21,790 nucleotides of DNA, taken from positions 1 to 21,790 of IMG/VR virus record IMGVR_UViG_3300021091_002292, one strand, 5' to 3'. Below the pieces are notes generated by a model. That model had not been told where the DNA came from. It saw only the letters and a program-made list of their open reading frames with translations, and did no database searches. Both the position numbers and the translations under genes were made by a program. Shown here piece by piece: positions 1 to 5,431 of the stretch; the stretch's first letter is position 1; every line of letters starts with the position of its first letter. Source of the stretch: a virus.

Positions 1-406
1 CACGCACGCCCGCGGCAGTCTGAAGCGCGGCCGACCGATCAACCAACGCGCCTAACGCCTCGGTGAGGTACTTTCCACCGGCCACACGCAACCCGCGCAC
101 CGTGTCGAGGTTGCGCGCGATCACGCGCCCGAAGTCATCGAAGGGGCCAACCTCAAGCCGCACCGCGTAGCACGCTCGGCACGCCGTCGGCGACAGTTGC
201 GGGCAAGTACCGCCACCCTCGACGGGGCCAGCGGGAAGGGCGAAGGCGTTGGGAACGACACTTACCGGCCGCCGGTCATCTCTCCAAAAGGCTAGGGGGC
301 CGGTCTTTGCGTCGGCGTGTAGTTGTAACGGGCCTGCCACCGTGTTGATCCGTAGCCTTATGGGCCGGTCAGATAGTGGCGAGGTGGGCAGATAGGCGCG
401 ACTCAT
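1..406 (-). CDS. Conserved phage protein with CPQ..CRACYA segment, 3' end cut by window edge
   Basis: Hand translation from the ATG at 406 stays open for 135 codons to the window edge, so the C-terminus is missing. The start overlaps the stop of the upstream gene as ATGA. Visible features are LAFWRDDRRPVSVVPNAFAL (about residues 38-57), then PAGPVEGGGTCPQ and a short Cys-rich segment ACRACYAVRLE (about 75-85). Three cysteines within about 12 residues, the last followed by Tyr-Ala, recall the Cys-rich segment of phage GP88-type proteins (family knowledge, recalled and not searched). Biochemical function is unknown. A metal site is possible but cannot be shown from three cysteines in a truncated protein. 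It forms a pair with the small gene at 403-567. The long open frame, the ATGA coupling and the non-repetitive composition make it a convincing gene; the family link is tentative. Confidence 0.75.
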   Translation of the reverse strand, partial: MSRAYLPTSPLSDRPIRLRINTVAGPLQLHADAKTGPLAFWRDDRRPVSVVPNAFALPAGPVEGGGTCPQLSPTACRACYAVRLEVGPFDDFGRVIARNLDTVRGLRVAGGKYLTEALGALVDRSAALQTAAGVR

Positions 407-567
407 TCCGCACCCCGTTCCTTTTCCGGTTCCGATGAAACAAAATCAACGGGTGAAACCGTCCCCCAGTTATTTATCCAGTCTGACCAGGCCAAATCGT
501 GTGCCTGCTGTTGGTCGTCCGCCTCAACTTCAAGTGTGTATTCAAACGTCACGTAATAGTTTTTCAC
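403..567 (-). CDS. Small phage protein, 54 aa, beta-strand-rich N-terminus
   Basis: The frame runs on upstream of 567, but I chose the GTG at 565-567 because AAGGGG sits a few bases before it and because the protein then begins VKNYYVTFEYTLEVEADD. This alternating hydrophobic strand followed by EADDQQQAHDLAWSDW is a layout often seen in small phage proteins of the type YTVTF..EVEAdn..eA..lA. The tail is acidic (EPEKERGAE). The stop overlaps the ATG of the next gene (ATGA), so the two are probably translated together. Function is not known. It is divergent from the plus-strand gene at 657. Confidence 0.65.
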   Translation of the reverse strand: MKNYYVTFEYTLEVEADDQQQAHDLAWSDWINNWGTVSPVDFVSSEPEKERGAE

Positions 568-656
568 GATGGACCCCTTTGGTATCCGTCGCCGCGTCGG
601 CGAGGTGGTTCTACAATACCACACAACCCCCGGCGCGTGGTGTATCGTGCGCCGCT
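568..656. promoter_or_regulatory. Divergent intergenic region, probable promoters
   Basis: These 89 bp separate a leftward gene pair from a rightward gene pair, so at least one promoter in each direction is expected. The best box I see is TACAAT at 612-617 on the plus strand, which resembles a -10 element. No good -35 lies 16-18 bp upstream of it. The imperfect dyad GGTTCTACAATACC (608-621) overlaps it. No convincing ribosome binding site precedes the ATG at 657. The location is strong evidence, the boxes weak. Confidence 0.3.
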
Positions 657-869
657 ATGCCTAACCCCTTTGACGTAATGCGCGAAGCACTCGCCGAACT
701 TCAGCGCGTGGCCCCGCCCGTTGGCGGCGGCGTGTACGAAGTTGAGAACCTCGGCGCGGGCTTGTACCGGCTCGCGGTGCGTCGCGGGGTCGAGCTCGAA
801 GCGTTGCCCGTCGTTGCGCGACCGGCGCGCATGGCCCGCACGCTGCGCACCCTCGCCGCGACCGCCTAA
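657..869 (+). CDS. Small hypothetical protein, 70 aa
   Basis: The frame is open from further upstream, but the ATG at 657 is the sensible start: it lies just after the divergent promoter region and gives a protein beginning MPNPFDVMREALAELQRVAP. An amphipathic N-terminal helix (about 5-18) is followed by a strand-like segment GGGVYEVENLGAGLYRLAV and a basic, Ala-rich C-terminal helix. I do not recognise a family. The next gene starts 10 bp after its stop on the same strand, so the two form a short plus-strand operon ending at the terminator 1181-1221. A long minus-strand frame opposite (564-995) looks like a GC-driven shadow. Not certain, because there is no clear ribosome binding site. Confidence 0.5.
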   Translation: MPNPFDVMREALAELQRVAPPVGGGVYEVENLGAGLYRLAVRRGVELEALPVVARPARMARTLRTLAATA

Positions 870-878
870 CATGGCTGC

Positions 879-1154
879 ATGAAGTTTGAGATCAGACAGC
901 CAGCGCGCGCCAACACACGCCGCAAGCAACCCCCGCACCTCGAAGACTTCGTTGCCTTCCTCGACGCGAACCCCAACACCTGGGCCGCGTTCCACACCTA
1001 CACGTCACGCAACGGGGCCAACAGCTGCCGACGTCGAGCTCGGGGACTCTACACACACCTGGGCTACGAGTTCGTTGAGCGCACCGAGTCCAACGGCTTC
1101 ACCATCTACGGAAGAAAAATCGACCACACACTCGCACGGCTGCTCGCGGGCTGA
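879..1154 (+). CDS. Small basic conserved phage-type protein, 91 aa
   Basis: The 91-residue protein has a basic N-terminus (ARANTRRKQP), then PNTWAAFHTYTSRNGANSCR, an arginine-rich stretch (RRRARGLYTHLG) and a closing strand FTIYGRK. The pattern of a short helix, W-A-x-[FY]..Y-x-[SR] and a final aromatic-basic strand is one I associate with small phage proteins of about 80-100 residues, some of them suspected of binding nucleic acid. No specific function can be given. It is the last gene before a strong hairpin terminator and is convergent with the methyltransferase genes. A second frame (886-1233) overlaps it but has low-complexity Pro/Ser/Thr composition and runs through the terminator. Confidence 0.6.
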   Translation: MKFEIRQPARANTRRKQPPHLEDFVAFLDANPNTWAAFHTYTSRNGANSCRRRARGLYTHLGYEFVERTESNGFTIYGRKIDHTLARLLAG

Positions 1155-1180
1155 TACACTGCGCTCGCTTCCAAGCACGA

Positions 1181-1221
1181 AAAGGCCCGAGTCGCGAGTG
1201 ACCCCGCTGACTCGGGCCTTT
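1181..1221. terminator. Bidirectional intrinsic terminator
   Basis: AAAGGCCCGAGTC (1181-1193) and GACTCGGGCCTTT (1209-1221) form a perfect 13-bp GC-rich stem with a 15-nt loop. The plus strand ends in CCTTTCTC and the minus strand in CCTTTTCG, so there is a short U tract either way. It lies exactly between the convergent gene ends at 1154 and 1223, which fits termination of both. Confidence 0.9.
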
Positions 1222-1222
1222 C

Positions 1223-1465
1223 TCATTCACTAAGTTTATGGCGACCGGCTGCCCCGTCCTCCATGTGGGGCGGCCGGTCACGCCGTTCAAAGGCGTTGAT
1301 TTGTTCCGCTATCCATTGCGCGACCGGGGATGCAACACCGTTGCCGCACATTTTGTAGCGGGTGGTGTCGCTGTTGGTTTTGCCGTCGGCACGGTTCAGG
1401 GTGTGGTTGTCGGGCCATCCCATGAGCCGTTCGCATTCGGTTGGGGTGAGTCTGCGGACAATCAC
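1223..1465 (-). CDS. C5-cytosine DNA methyltransferase, C-terminal part (motifs IX-X)
   Basis: This 80-residue frame carries the end of a C5-cytosine methyltransferase: motif IX as RRLTPTECERLMGWPD (residues 4-19) and motif X as YKMCGNGVASPVAQWIAEQI (37-56). These motifs are missing from the adjoining frame 1462-2502, which holds motifs I-VIII. The GTG at 1463-1465 overlaps that frame's TGA as GTGA. In the established fold, motif X packs next to the AdoMet site, so neither part should be a complete enzyme alone. It may be a beta subunit made by stop-start coupling, as in the naturally split M.AquI, or the product of a frameshift joining both parts. No strong ribosome binding site precedes the GTG, which fits coupling. 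The last 20 or so residues are variable. It ends two bases from the terminator. Confidence 0.8.
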   Translation of the reverse strand: MIVRRLTPTECERLMGWPDNHTLNRADGKTNSDTTRYKMCGNGVASPVAQWIAEQINAFERRDRPPHMEDGAAGRHKLSE

Positions 1466-2502
1466 TCGGCCACAACCAGTTTGTTCTCCATAACGTACTG
1501 ATTCCCTACACCTTTCCAGTCCCGTGCTGCGAGTGTGCCGGTGATTGGGCCGCCGATGAAACTATCAACGTCTCGCTGCCCCCCCGGGTCCCCGCCGTTA
1601 GCGCGTAACGTGCCTACACCGTCGGCGTATCCCGCGAAGTTCGGTGACGTGTACGGTACTGCTACTGCCATGCCGTTGCCGTTGCTGCGAATTGTTGGGG
1701 ATGCTATCGAAGATGGTTGCGCGTCCAGCCCTTGCGCGTGGCTGAACATCACCGTTTCTTCAATGACAAGTTGCCCCGTGTAAGCGTCCTGCCCGTTCAA
1801 CCCGCCAGGGTGTGCGCCAGGCGACAGCGTTCCTACAACGTCTCGGGTTGTCCGCCCGCCACCTGCTCCAACGCCGTCTGCAACCGTGCCGGCAACGTCT
1901 TGCCGCGACGGTTTGCCCTTCGCAGAATCCCTTCTGCGGCCTTCCCCGACAGCAAATATTTGTCCGCCACCTCGCTCGAGGACTGAAGAATCATAGACAG
2001 CGACGACGAACACTCGTCTACGCCTTTGGGGGACTCCGAAGAACTGCGCGTCAAGCACGGACCATTCAAGGTGACAAGCCCCCAGGTTTGCCATTTCTTT
2101 GAGGACCGCCTCAAAATCGTCACCGCCTCGGCTGTTGAGTGCCCCGACGACATTCTCCCAGATGGCGTATCGGGGAAAAGTTCCTCCTGTTGCATGCTGC
2201 ATCTCCCTAATGATTCTCGTTGCTTCAAAAAACAGACCACTGCGTGACCCTTCGAGCCCTGCGCGTTTACCTGCCACCGACAGGTCTTGGCACGGGGAGC
2301 CGAACGTGATGACATCGACGGGGGGCAGGTCTGCGCCGTTGACAGTTGAGACGTCACCCCAGCGGGGCACATTGGGCCAGTAGTGGGCGAGTGTCTGCTG
2401 GCAGTGGGCATCCCACTCAACCTGAAACCCGCATTCCCAGCCTGCTGCCTCAAGCCCGAGGTCAAACCCGCCGACACCCGCGAACAAACTCCCGAACCTC
2501 AC
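1462..2502 (-). CDS. C5-cytosine DNA methyltransferase, N-terminal part (motifs I-VIII)
   Basis: This part transfers a methyl group from AdoMet to cytosine C5 in DNA; in phages such enzymes usually protect phage DNA from host restriction. Motif I is FGSLFAGVGGFDLGLEAAGW (3-22). Motif IV is FGSPCQDLS with catalytic Cys71. Motif VI is ENV at 116-118. Motif VIII is QRRRR at 159-163. After about residue 175 the target-recognition region is Gly-rich with recurring GTL or GTV segments, and the frame stops at 346 just before motif IX, which continues in the -1 frame at 1465. The start is GTG at 2500-2502, preceded by GGAGG about 7 bases upstream and overlapping the upstream TGA. The target sequence cannot be deduced. 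No restriction endonuclease is adjacent, so it looks like an orphan phage methyltransferase. Confidence 0.9.
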   Translation of the reverse strand: MRFGSLFAGVGGFDLGLEAAGWECGFQVEWDAHCQQTLAHYWPNVPRWGDVSTVNGADLPPVDVITFGSPCQDLSVAGKRAGLEGSRSGLFFEATRIIREMQHATGGTFPRYAIWENVVGALNSRGGDDFEAVLKEMANLGACHLEWSVLDAQFFGVPQRRRRVFVVAVYDSSVLERGGGQIFAVGEGRRRDSAKGKPSRQDVAGTVADGVGAGGGRTTRDVVGTLSPGAHPGGLNGQDAYTGQLVIEETVMFSHAQGLDAQPSSIASPTIRSNGNGMAVAVPYTSPNFAGYADGVGTLRANGGDPGGQRDVDSFIGGPITGTLAARDWKGVGNQYVMENKLVVAE

Positions 2503-3119
2503 CCCGTCACCTCCGTGATCGTTGCGTCAAATACGTCGTCGCGTTCTGGGTAGTAGTAGCGGGTGTTGACCGTGTACTGGGGGCGGTCGCCCCACTTGGG
2601 CATCTCGGTAGTAAAGCTCGGGTCGGAGAACAACAGCCGGTTGCCTGGAAGGCTGGCCAGTGCCCCGCAGTCGAGCCACACAAAGTTGAAATGCTTGTGC
2701 TGGTCGGGAGTGCGGGCGTAGTGGTCGTTGTAGGGCGCGGCGGTAAACCAGTAGCGGCCCACCTCCCACGTCTTGTTGCCGAGGTAGGCGCGCACCGGCA
2801 GTTCGGACAACGCGTCGTACTCATGGGCTGTGAAGTCTTGGCCGTAGCACGACCACACTTGCAGATCCGACAACGCGTGGTAATGGTCAAAGGACTCTGG
2901 CCCGTCGTGGTAGCGGTTGGAGAACGCACACACCGGCAAGTGCTGGAAGGTCGAACCGTCTTTCATCATGGCCGACAGCCCCCAAGCCCGCCCCGGCAAC
3001 GCCGAGAGGCCGTAGATCCAGCACTCAACCCACTCGCCGTGCTTCTTAAAGTTGTGCAGGTATGCGCTGTTCACCCACGCGTACATGGGCTGCGGAATGT
3101 CACCAACGTGGGTTGCCAT
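2499..3119 (-). CDS. Conserved phage hypothetical protein, 206 aa
   Basis: A 206-residue soluble protein rich in Tyr, Trp and His. It begins MATHVGDIPQPMYAWVNSAY and has no signal peptide or membrane segment. Recurring phrases of the type SALPGRAWGLS, STFQHLPVCAFS, SDLQVWSCYG, SELPVRAYLG and ASLPGNRLLF place a short polar segment, Leu-Pro, then an aromatic-rich strand. This suggests a repeated beta arrangement, though I see no exact repeat. I do not recognise a catalytic motif and cannot assign a function. Its first 20 bases overlap the upstream coiled-coil gene, and its stop overlaps the methyltransferase start (GTGA), so it is co-translated with DNA-modification and recombination genes. Confidence 0.75.
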   Translation of the reverse strand: MATHVGDIPQPMYAWVNSAYLHNFKKHGEWVECWIYGLSALPGRAWGLSAMMKDGSTFQHLPVCAFSNRYHDGPESFDHYHALSDLQVWSCYGQDFTAHEYDALSELPVRAYLGNKTWEVGRYWFTAAPYNDHYARTPDQHKHFNFVWLDCGALASLPGNRLLFSDPSFTTEMPKWGDRPQYTVNTRYYYPERDDVFDATITEVTG

Positions 3120-3285
3120 ACAGCATCATCCTCAGCCGCTCGACCTCGCTGCGCAGGTGCTTGACCTCGGTCGCAAGGTTGCAGTTGCGTTCCATCAACT
3201 TGGCCACGTTTTGCATGATCTCTTCAACAACGTCAGGGTCTTGCATCATGTCGTAGCCGTAAGGCAGGTTGTACTGGATAGTCAT
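3100..3285 (-). CDS. Small coiled-coil protein, 61 aa
   Basis: The ATG at 3283-3285 overlaps the RecT-like gene's stop as TAATG, which supports translational coupling. The N-terminus is Tyr/Pro-rich (YNLPYGYDMMQDP). Residues 18-55 are a predicted amphipathic helix with hydrophobic positions spaced 3-4 apart (VVEEIMQNVAKLMER, then VKHLRSEVERLRMML), a short coiled coil. It might be an oligomerising accessory factor, but nothing in the sequence shows a partner. Position directly after the annealing protein makes a role in DNA metabolism possible; this is inference only. Confidence 0.65.
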   Translation of the reverse strand: MTIQYNLPYGYDMMQDPDVVEEIMQNVAKLMERNCNLATEVKHLRSEVERLRMMLYGNPRW

Positions 3286-4196
3286 TACTTGCTTCTCACT
3301 TGGTTGAACTGACTAGCGACTACTTCCCACAGCGTGTCGTTTGACAAGATGTCGTCGAGGCACTGCGGCACTGGCAACTTGTGGGCACGGGCCATTGGCA
3401 TGGCAACGGCGCGAACGCGGTTCCACGCGCCCCACGTCTTGGCTTCGGCGCGACGCTTCTCGATCACGTCCCTCGACGCAAGCACTTCTCCGTCGATCAC
3501 CTCCGCGCCGGGGAAGGCCTCCATGACAAGCGCAACGGGGTCCACTGGTGCGGGGTCGAGGTCAAGCGTGACCTTGACCTCCGACTCCGCTGGCTCAGAT
3601 GGGGAACTGTCGCCAGCGACCACGATAACAGCCTCCTCGAACTCATCGGCGGAGAGAGGGGCTGGGCTCTCGTATTTTACCTCGACAACCGGGGTCACGG
3701 TCGGTTTGTCGGTGATGCTCTGAATTTCTTCAGGCGTGTACGAGAGCCCAGCGATTACGTCGGGGAACAGCAACCGACAGAGCTCTGATGTGCAGCGCGC
3801 GGCCAGCATGGCCCGCGGGTATTTCGACCAGTTGTCCTTGCCGGTCAGTTTGGCCATCTTGGCGTCTTCGAGAGTCCACCGCACCGTGGCCTCCGCGCCG
3901 GTATCTACTCGGATACCTTTCATGGTGCAGGCATTGTTCGTGTTTTCGGTAATGTCGATGCGGTGGCCTGCGCTGGCGACCAGGGCGCGCATCAATTCAG
4001 GGCTGGCCGCAGCGCGACCCTCGATGACGTGGATTGAGTTCAATGCCTGCATCGGGCCGAGGCCCAGTTCGCGGCCGTACAGCACGCACGCAAGGACGTG
4101 CTCGGGCTTTCCCTGCATTGCCTTTGGCACGAACGGCGTCGCGTTGACGCGTTGGGCCAGTTTCCACGATGACTCGTAAAGTTCGATCTCGTTCAT
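3285..4196 (-). CDS. recT: RecT-family single-strand annealing protein
   Basis: The N-terminal 165 residues match the phage RecT-like pattern: LYGRELGLGPMQALNSIHVI, then EGRAAASPELMRALV, the TVRWTLEDAKMAKLTGKDNW segment, YPRAMLAARCTSELCR and FPDVIAGLSYTPEE. RecT-type proteins anneal complementary single strands during phage recombination, usually with a partner exonuclease, which is not visible in this window. Residues about 166-240 are an acidic, Pro/Asp/Glu-rich linker. Residues 245-303 form a small basic helical tail (IEKRRAEAKTWGAWNRVRAV) that could bind DNA or a partner. The length (303) is normal for phage members. The stop overlaps the start of the coiled-coil gene, and an 11-bp gap separates it from the unknown protein upstream. 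Confidence 0.88.
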   Translation of the reverse strand: MNEIELYESSWKLAQRVNATPFVPKAMQGKPEHVLACVLYGRELGLGPMQALNSIHVIEGRAAASPELMRALVASAGHRIDITENTNNACTMKGIRVDTGAEATVRWTLEDAKMAKLTGKDNWSKYPRAMLAARCTSELCRLLFPDVIAGLSYTPEEIQSITDKPTVTPVVEVKYESPAPLSADEFEEAVIVVAGDSSPSEPAESEVKVTLDLDPAPVDPVALVMEAFPGAEVIDGEVLASRDVIEKRRAEAKTWGAWNRVRAVAMPMARAHKLPVPQCLDDILSNDTLWEVVASQFNQVRSK

Positions 4197-4206
4197 TGTT
4201 GCTTCC

Positions 4207-4734
4207 CTACTTGGTAATACTCAGGGCTTGGCGGCCGTAGTTGGTTTCACAGAAGTTGTCGATAGGAATACCCAGGTCTTTTAGCGCGGTCACACGCCAG
4301 CCGAGGCTTGCGGTGAACGGCAGACTGGCCTTGAGTGCTTCGATGAGATCCCACATCCGGTCGTAGTTGACTTCGCCGGTGCGGTCTGGGTCGAGCACCT
4401 CGCGCACCATGTACTGGAGCAAGCCTTCAGAGTTCCACCGGCGGGTCGTGCTGCTGCGCTTTTCCAGTAGGCCGACCCCTTCAACTGCTAACTTCTTCCC
4501 TGGCATCAGCTCGCACACGTCGTCCTCGATGGCCCGCATAAGCGTGTCAAGGTTGGCCTTGAAGCCACGCAACTGCACCAGACCCGCAGCGAGGGCTTCC
4601 CACTGCTTGCTGTCGGCCAGATCGGCGCGATACTTGTCCATCTCGAGCAGCACACGGTCGAACGTGGCGATGATGTCGAGGGTCTGCGCCTGTCGTTCAG
4701 GGCTGACCGATACGGTTTCTATTTCCTGTGTCAT
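4207..4734 (-). CDS. Phage protein of unknown function upstream of RecT-like gene, 175 aa
   Basis: A 175-residue soluble, mildly acidic protein. Residues about 8-75 are helical (RQAQTLDIIATFDRVLLEMD, then KQWEALAAGLVQLRGFKANL), followed by a compact domain with KLAVEGVGLLEKRSSTTRRW and GIPIDNFCETNYGRQALSI. A helical N-terminus followed by a 'veGvG.le......rrW' strand is a layout I have seen in unnamed phage proteins near recombination genes, but no family name can be given with confidence. The ATG at 4734 is chosen over the one four codons earlier because the earlier ATG lies inside the GGAGGAA ribosome binding site. It is followed closely by the RecT-like gene. Confidence 0.75.
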   Translation of the reverse strand: MTQEIETVSVSPERQAQTLDIIATFDRVLLEMDKYRADLADSKQWEALAAGLVQLRGFKANLDTLMRAIEDDVCELMPGKKLAVEGVGLLEKRSSTTRRWNSEGLLQYMVREVLDPDRTGEVNYDRMWDLIEALKASLPFTASLGWRVTALKDLGIPIDNFCETNYGRQALSITK

Positions 4735-4737
4735 TGG

Positions 4738-4744
4738 TTCCTCC
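4738..4744 (-). promoter_or_regulatory. Ribosome binding site deciding the start at 4734
   Basis: Minus-strand GGAGGAA sits 3 bases before the ATG at 4734, with the GGAGG core 5 bases before it. An in-frame ATG at 4746 overlaps the site itself and is therefore unlikely to be used. Confidence 0.7.
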
Positions 4745-4764
4745 ATGAGTTTGACGGTATCACA

Positions 4765-5187
4765 TTATTTGTTCCAGCTGCCACTACCCGACGTGCGCCA
4801 TTGGTGCCACGGGCTGTAACCCTTTGACCTCGAGTAGTCGTACAGTGCCTTCGCAGCGCGCAAGTTAGTGCGGGGGTGTAACAGGTCCTCGGAATGTTTG
4901 ATGATCCCGAGGTTCCGCAGGTAGGTGACCCACGAGTAGTTGTTCACCTGGCTGAGCCCGAGGTCGATGGACCACACGGTTCCATCTGCGCGCCGGTTGT
5001 AGCCTTTCGCCTCAGGGCGGCACCGGCTCTCCCTGAACAGGATTGCATCGAGGGTGACGTAATCGCGACGGGTGAAGCCAACCTCGCGGGCCAGCTTGTA
5101 CCACTGGGGGCATTGCCATTCCCGCGCCTCGGCGGGTCCAGCGTGCAGGGCGACAGCCGCAAGGGCGGCGATAAGTATGCGTTTCAT
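4765..5187 (-). CDS. Secreted lytic transglycosylase (SLT/lysozyme-like)
   Basis: A 140-residue protein with a signal peptide: basic MKR, hydrophobic ILIAALAAVALHA, and likely cleavage after AEA at residue 21. The mature part has the single-domain lytic transglycosylase layout. The catalytic Glu53 is in ILFRESRCRP (motif I, ES), motif II is DLGLSQVN (75-82), and a helix with KALYDYSRSKG closes the domain. Such enzymes cleave the MurNAc-GlcNAc bond of peptidoglycan. Cys26 and Cys56 could form a disulphide outside the cytoplasm. Its start overlaps the upstream small gene as ATGA, with AAAGGA about 8 bases before it. It lies outside the holin/endolysin cassette, among recombination genes, so it may act on the host wall separately from the M15 endolysin. 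Confidence 0.85.
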   Translation of the reverse strand: MKRILIAALAAVALHAGPAEAREWQCPQWYKLAREVGFTRRDYVTLDAILFRESRCRPEAKGYNRRADGTVWSIDLGLSQVNNYSWVTYLRNLGIIKHSEDLLHPRTNLRAAKALYDYSRSKGYSPWHQWRTSGSGSWNK

Positions 5188-5360
5188 TCAGAGTCCTTTC
5201 GTAGGAGACGCTCGACGGGGAAGTCCCGGAACGCCTTTCGGTAGACGGGGCCGCCGTAGCAGCAGATCGACCCGTCGTTGTTGATCTTCTTGACTACCCA
5301 TTCTCCAGGTAGGTCGGCCACACGGACGCGTAGCCCAAACTCAATCTCGTTGCTGTTCAT
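5184..5360 (-). CDS. Small hypothetical protein, 58 aa, possible SH3-like barrel
   Basis: Found by translating the minus strand by hand. ATG at 5358-5360, preceded by GGAGG about 8 bases upstream; the stop overlaps the transglycosylase start as ATGA. The protein starts MNSNEIEFGLRVRVADLPGE, continues WVVKKINNDGSICCYGG and ends PVYRKAFRDFPVERLLRKDS. A run of short strands with turns at PGEW, NNDGS and YGGP suggests a small beta barrel of SH3-like type, which is inference. There is a CC pair at residues 33-34. Function unknown. It is the first gene after the regulatory-looking gap 5361-5431, so it probably leads the downstream transcript. Confidence 0.7.
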   Translation of the reverse strand: MNSNEIEFGLRVRVADLPGEWVVKKINNDGSICCYGGPVYRKAFRDFPVERLLRKDSE

Positions 5361-5431
5361 CAACGGCCTCCAAGCGTTGCTATGTGGAAGTCCACCTTAG
5401 CCTAGGTCAACCCTCTAGGCAACCTTTAGGG
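5361..5431 (-). promoter_or_regulatory. Intergenic region with phased palindromes and promoter-like boxes
   Basis: This gap lies between the virion-type genes and the recombination/modification genes. It holds CCTTTAGG (5423-5430), CCTCTAGG (5412-5419) and CCTAGG (5401-5406), with centres 11-12 bp apart. On the minus strand TTGCCT (5417-5422) and TAAGGT (5394-5399) are 17 bp apart and could be -35 and -10 boxes overlapped by the palindromes. TTGACC (5405-5410) is another -35-like box. AACCCT (5409-5414) pairs with AGGGTT (5428-5433), so a hairpin is also possible. CAACG/CGTTG (5361-5379) is a further inverted repeat. A regulated promoter is the best guess. Confidence 0.4.

Noticed and set aside
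435-656. Upstream extension of the plus-strand gene at 657
   Set aside because: It would run antisense through the convincing small gene at 403-567 and has Ser/Pro/Arg-rich, unstructured composition.
564-995. 143-codon minus-strand frame opposite the two small plus-strand genes
   Set aside because: Arg/Gly-rich shadow composition with no motif; the plus-strand reading gives better proteins and ends at the terminator.
1462-1500. Programmed -1 frameshift signal joining the methyltransferase parts
   Set aside because: I looked for an X XXY YYZ heptamer before the junction and found none; coupling by GTGA overlap is simpler, though frameshifting is not excluded.
1833-2477. 214-codon minus-strand frame inside the methyltransferase
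   Set aside because: It is out of frame with all the methyltransferase motifs and has none of its own.
2346-3164. 272-codon plus-strand open frame
   Set aside because: It is antisense to the methyltransferase start and to a conserved hypothetical protein with overlapping start/stop signals; the composition is Arg/Val/Pro-rich shadow.
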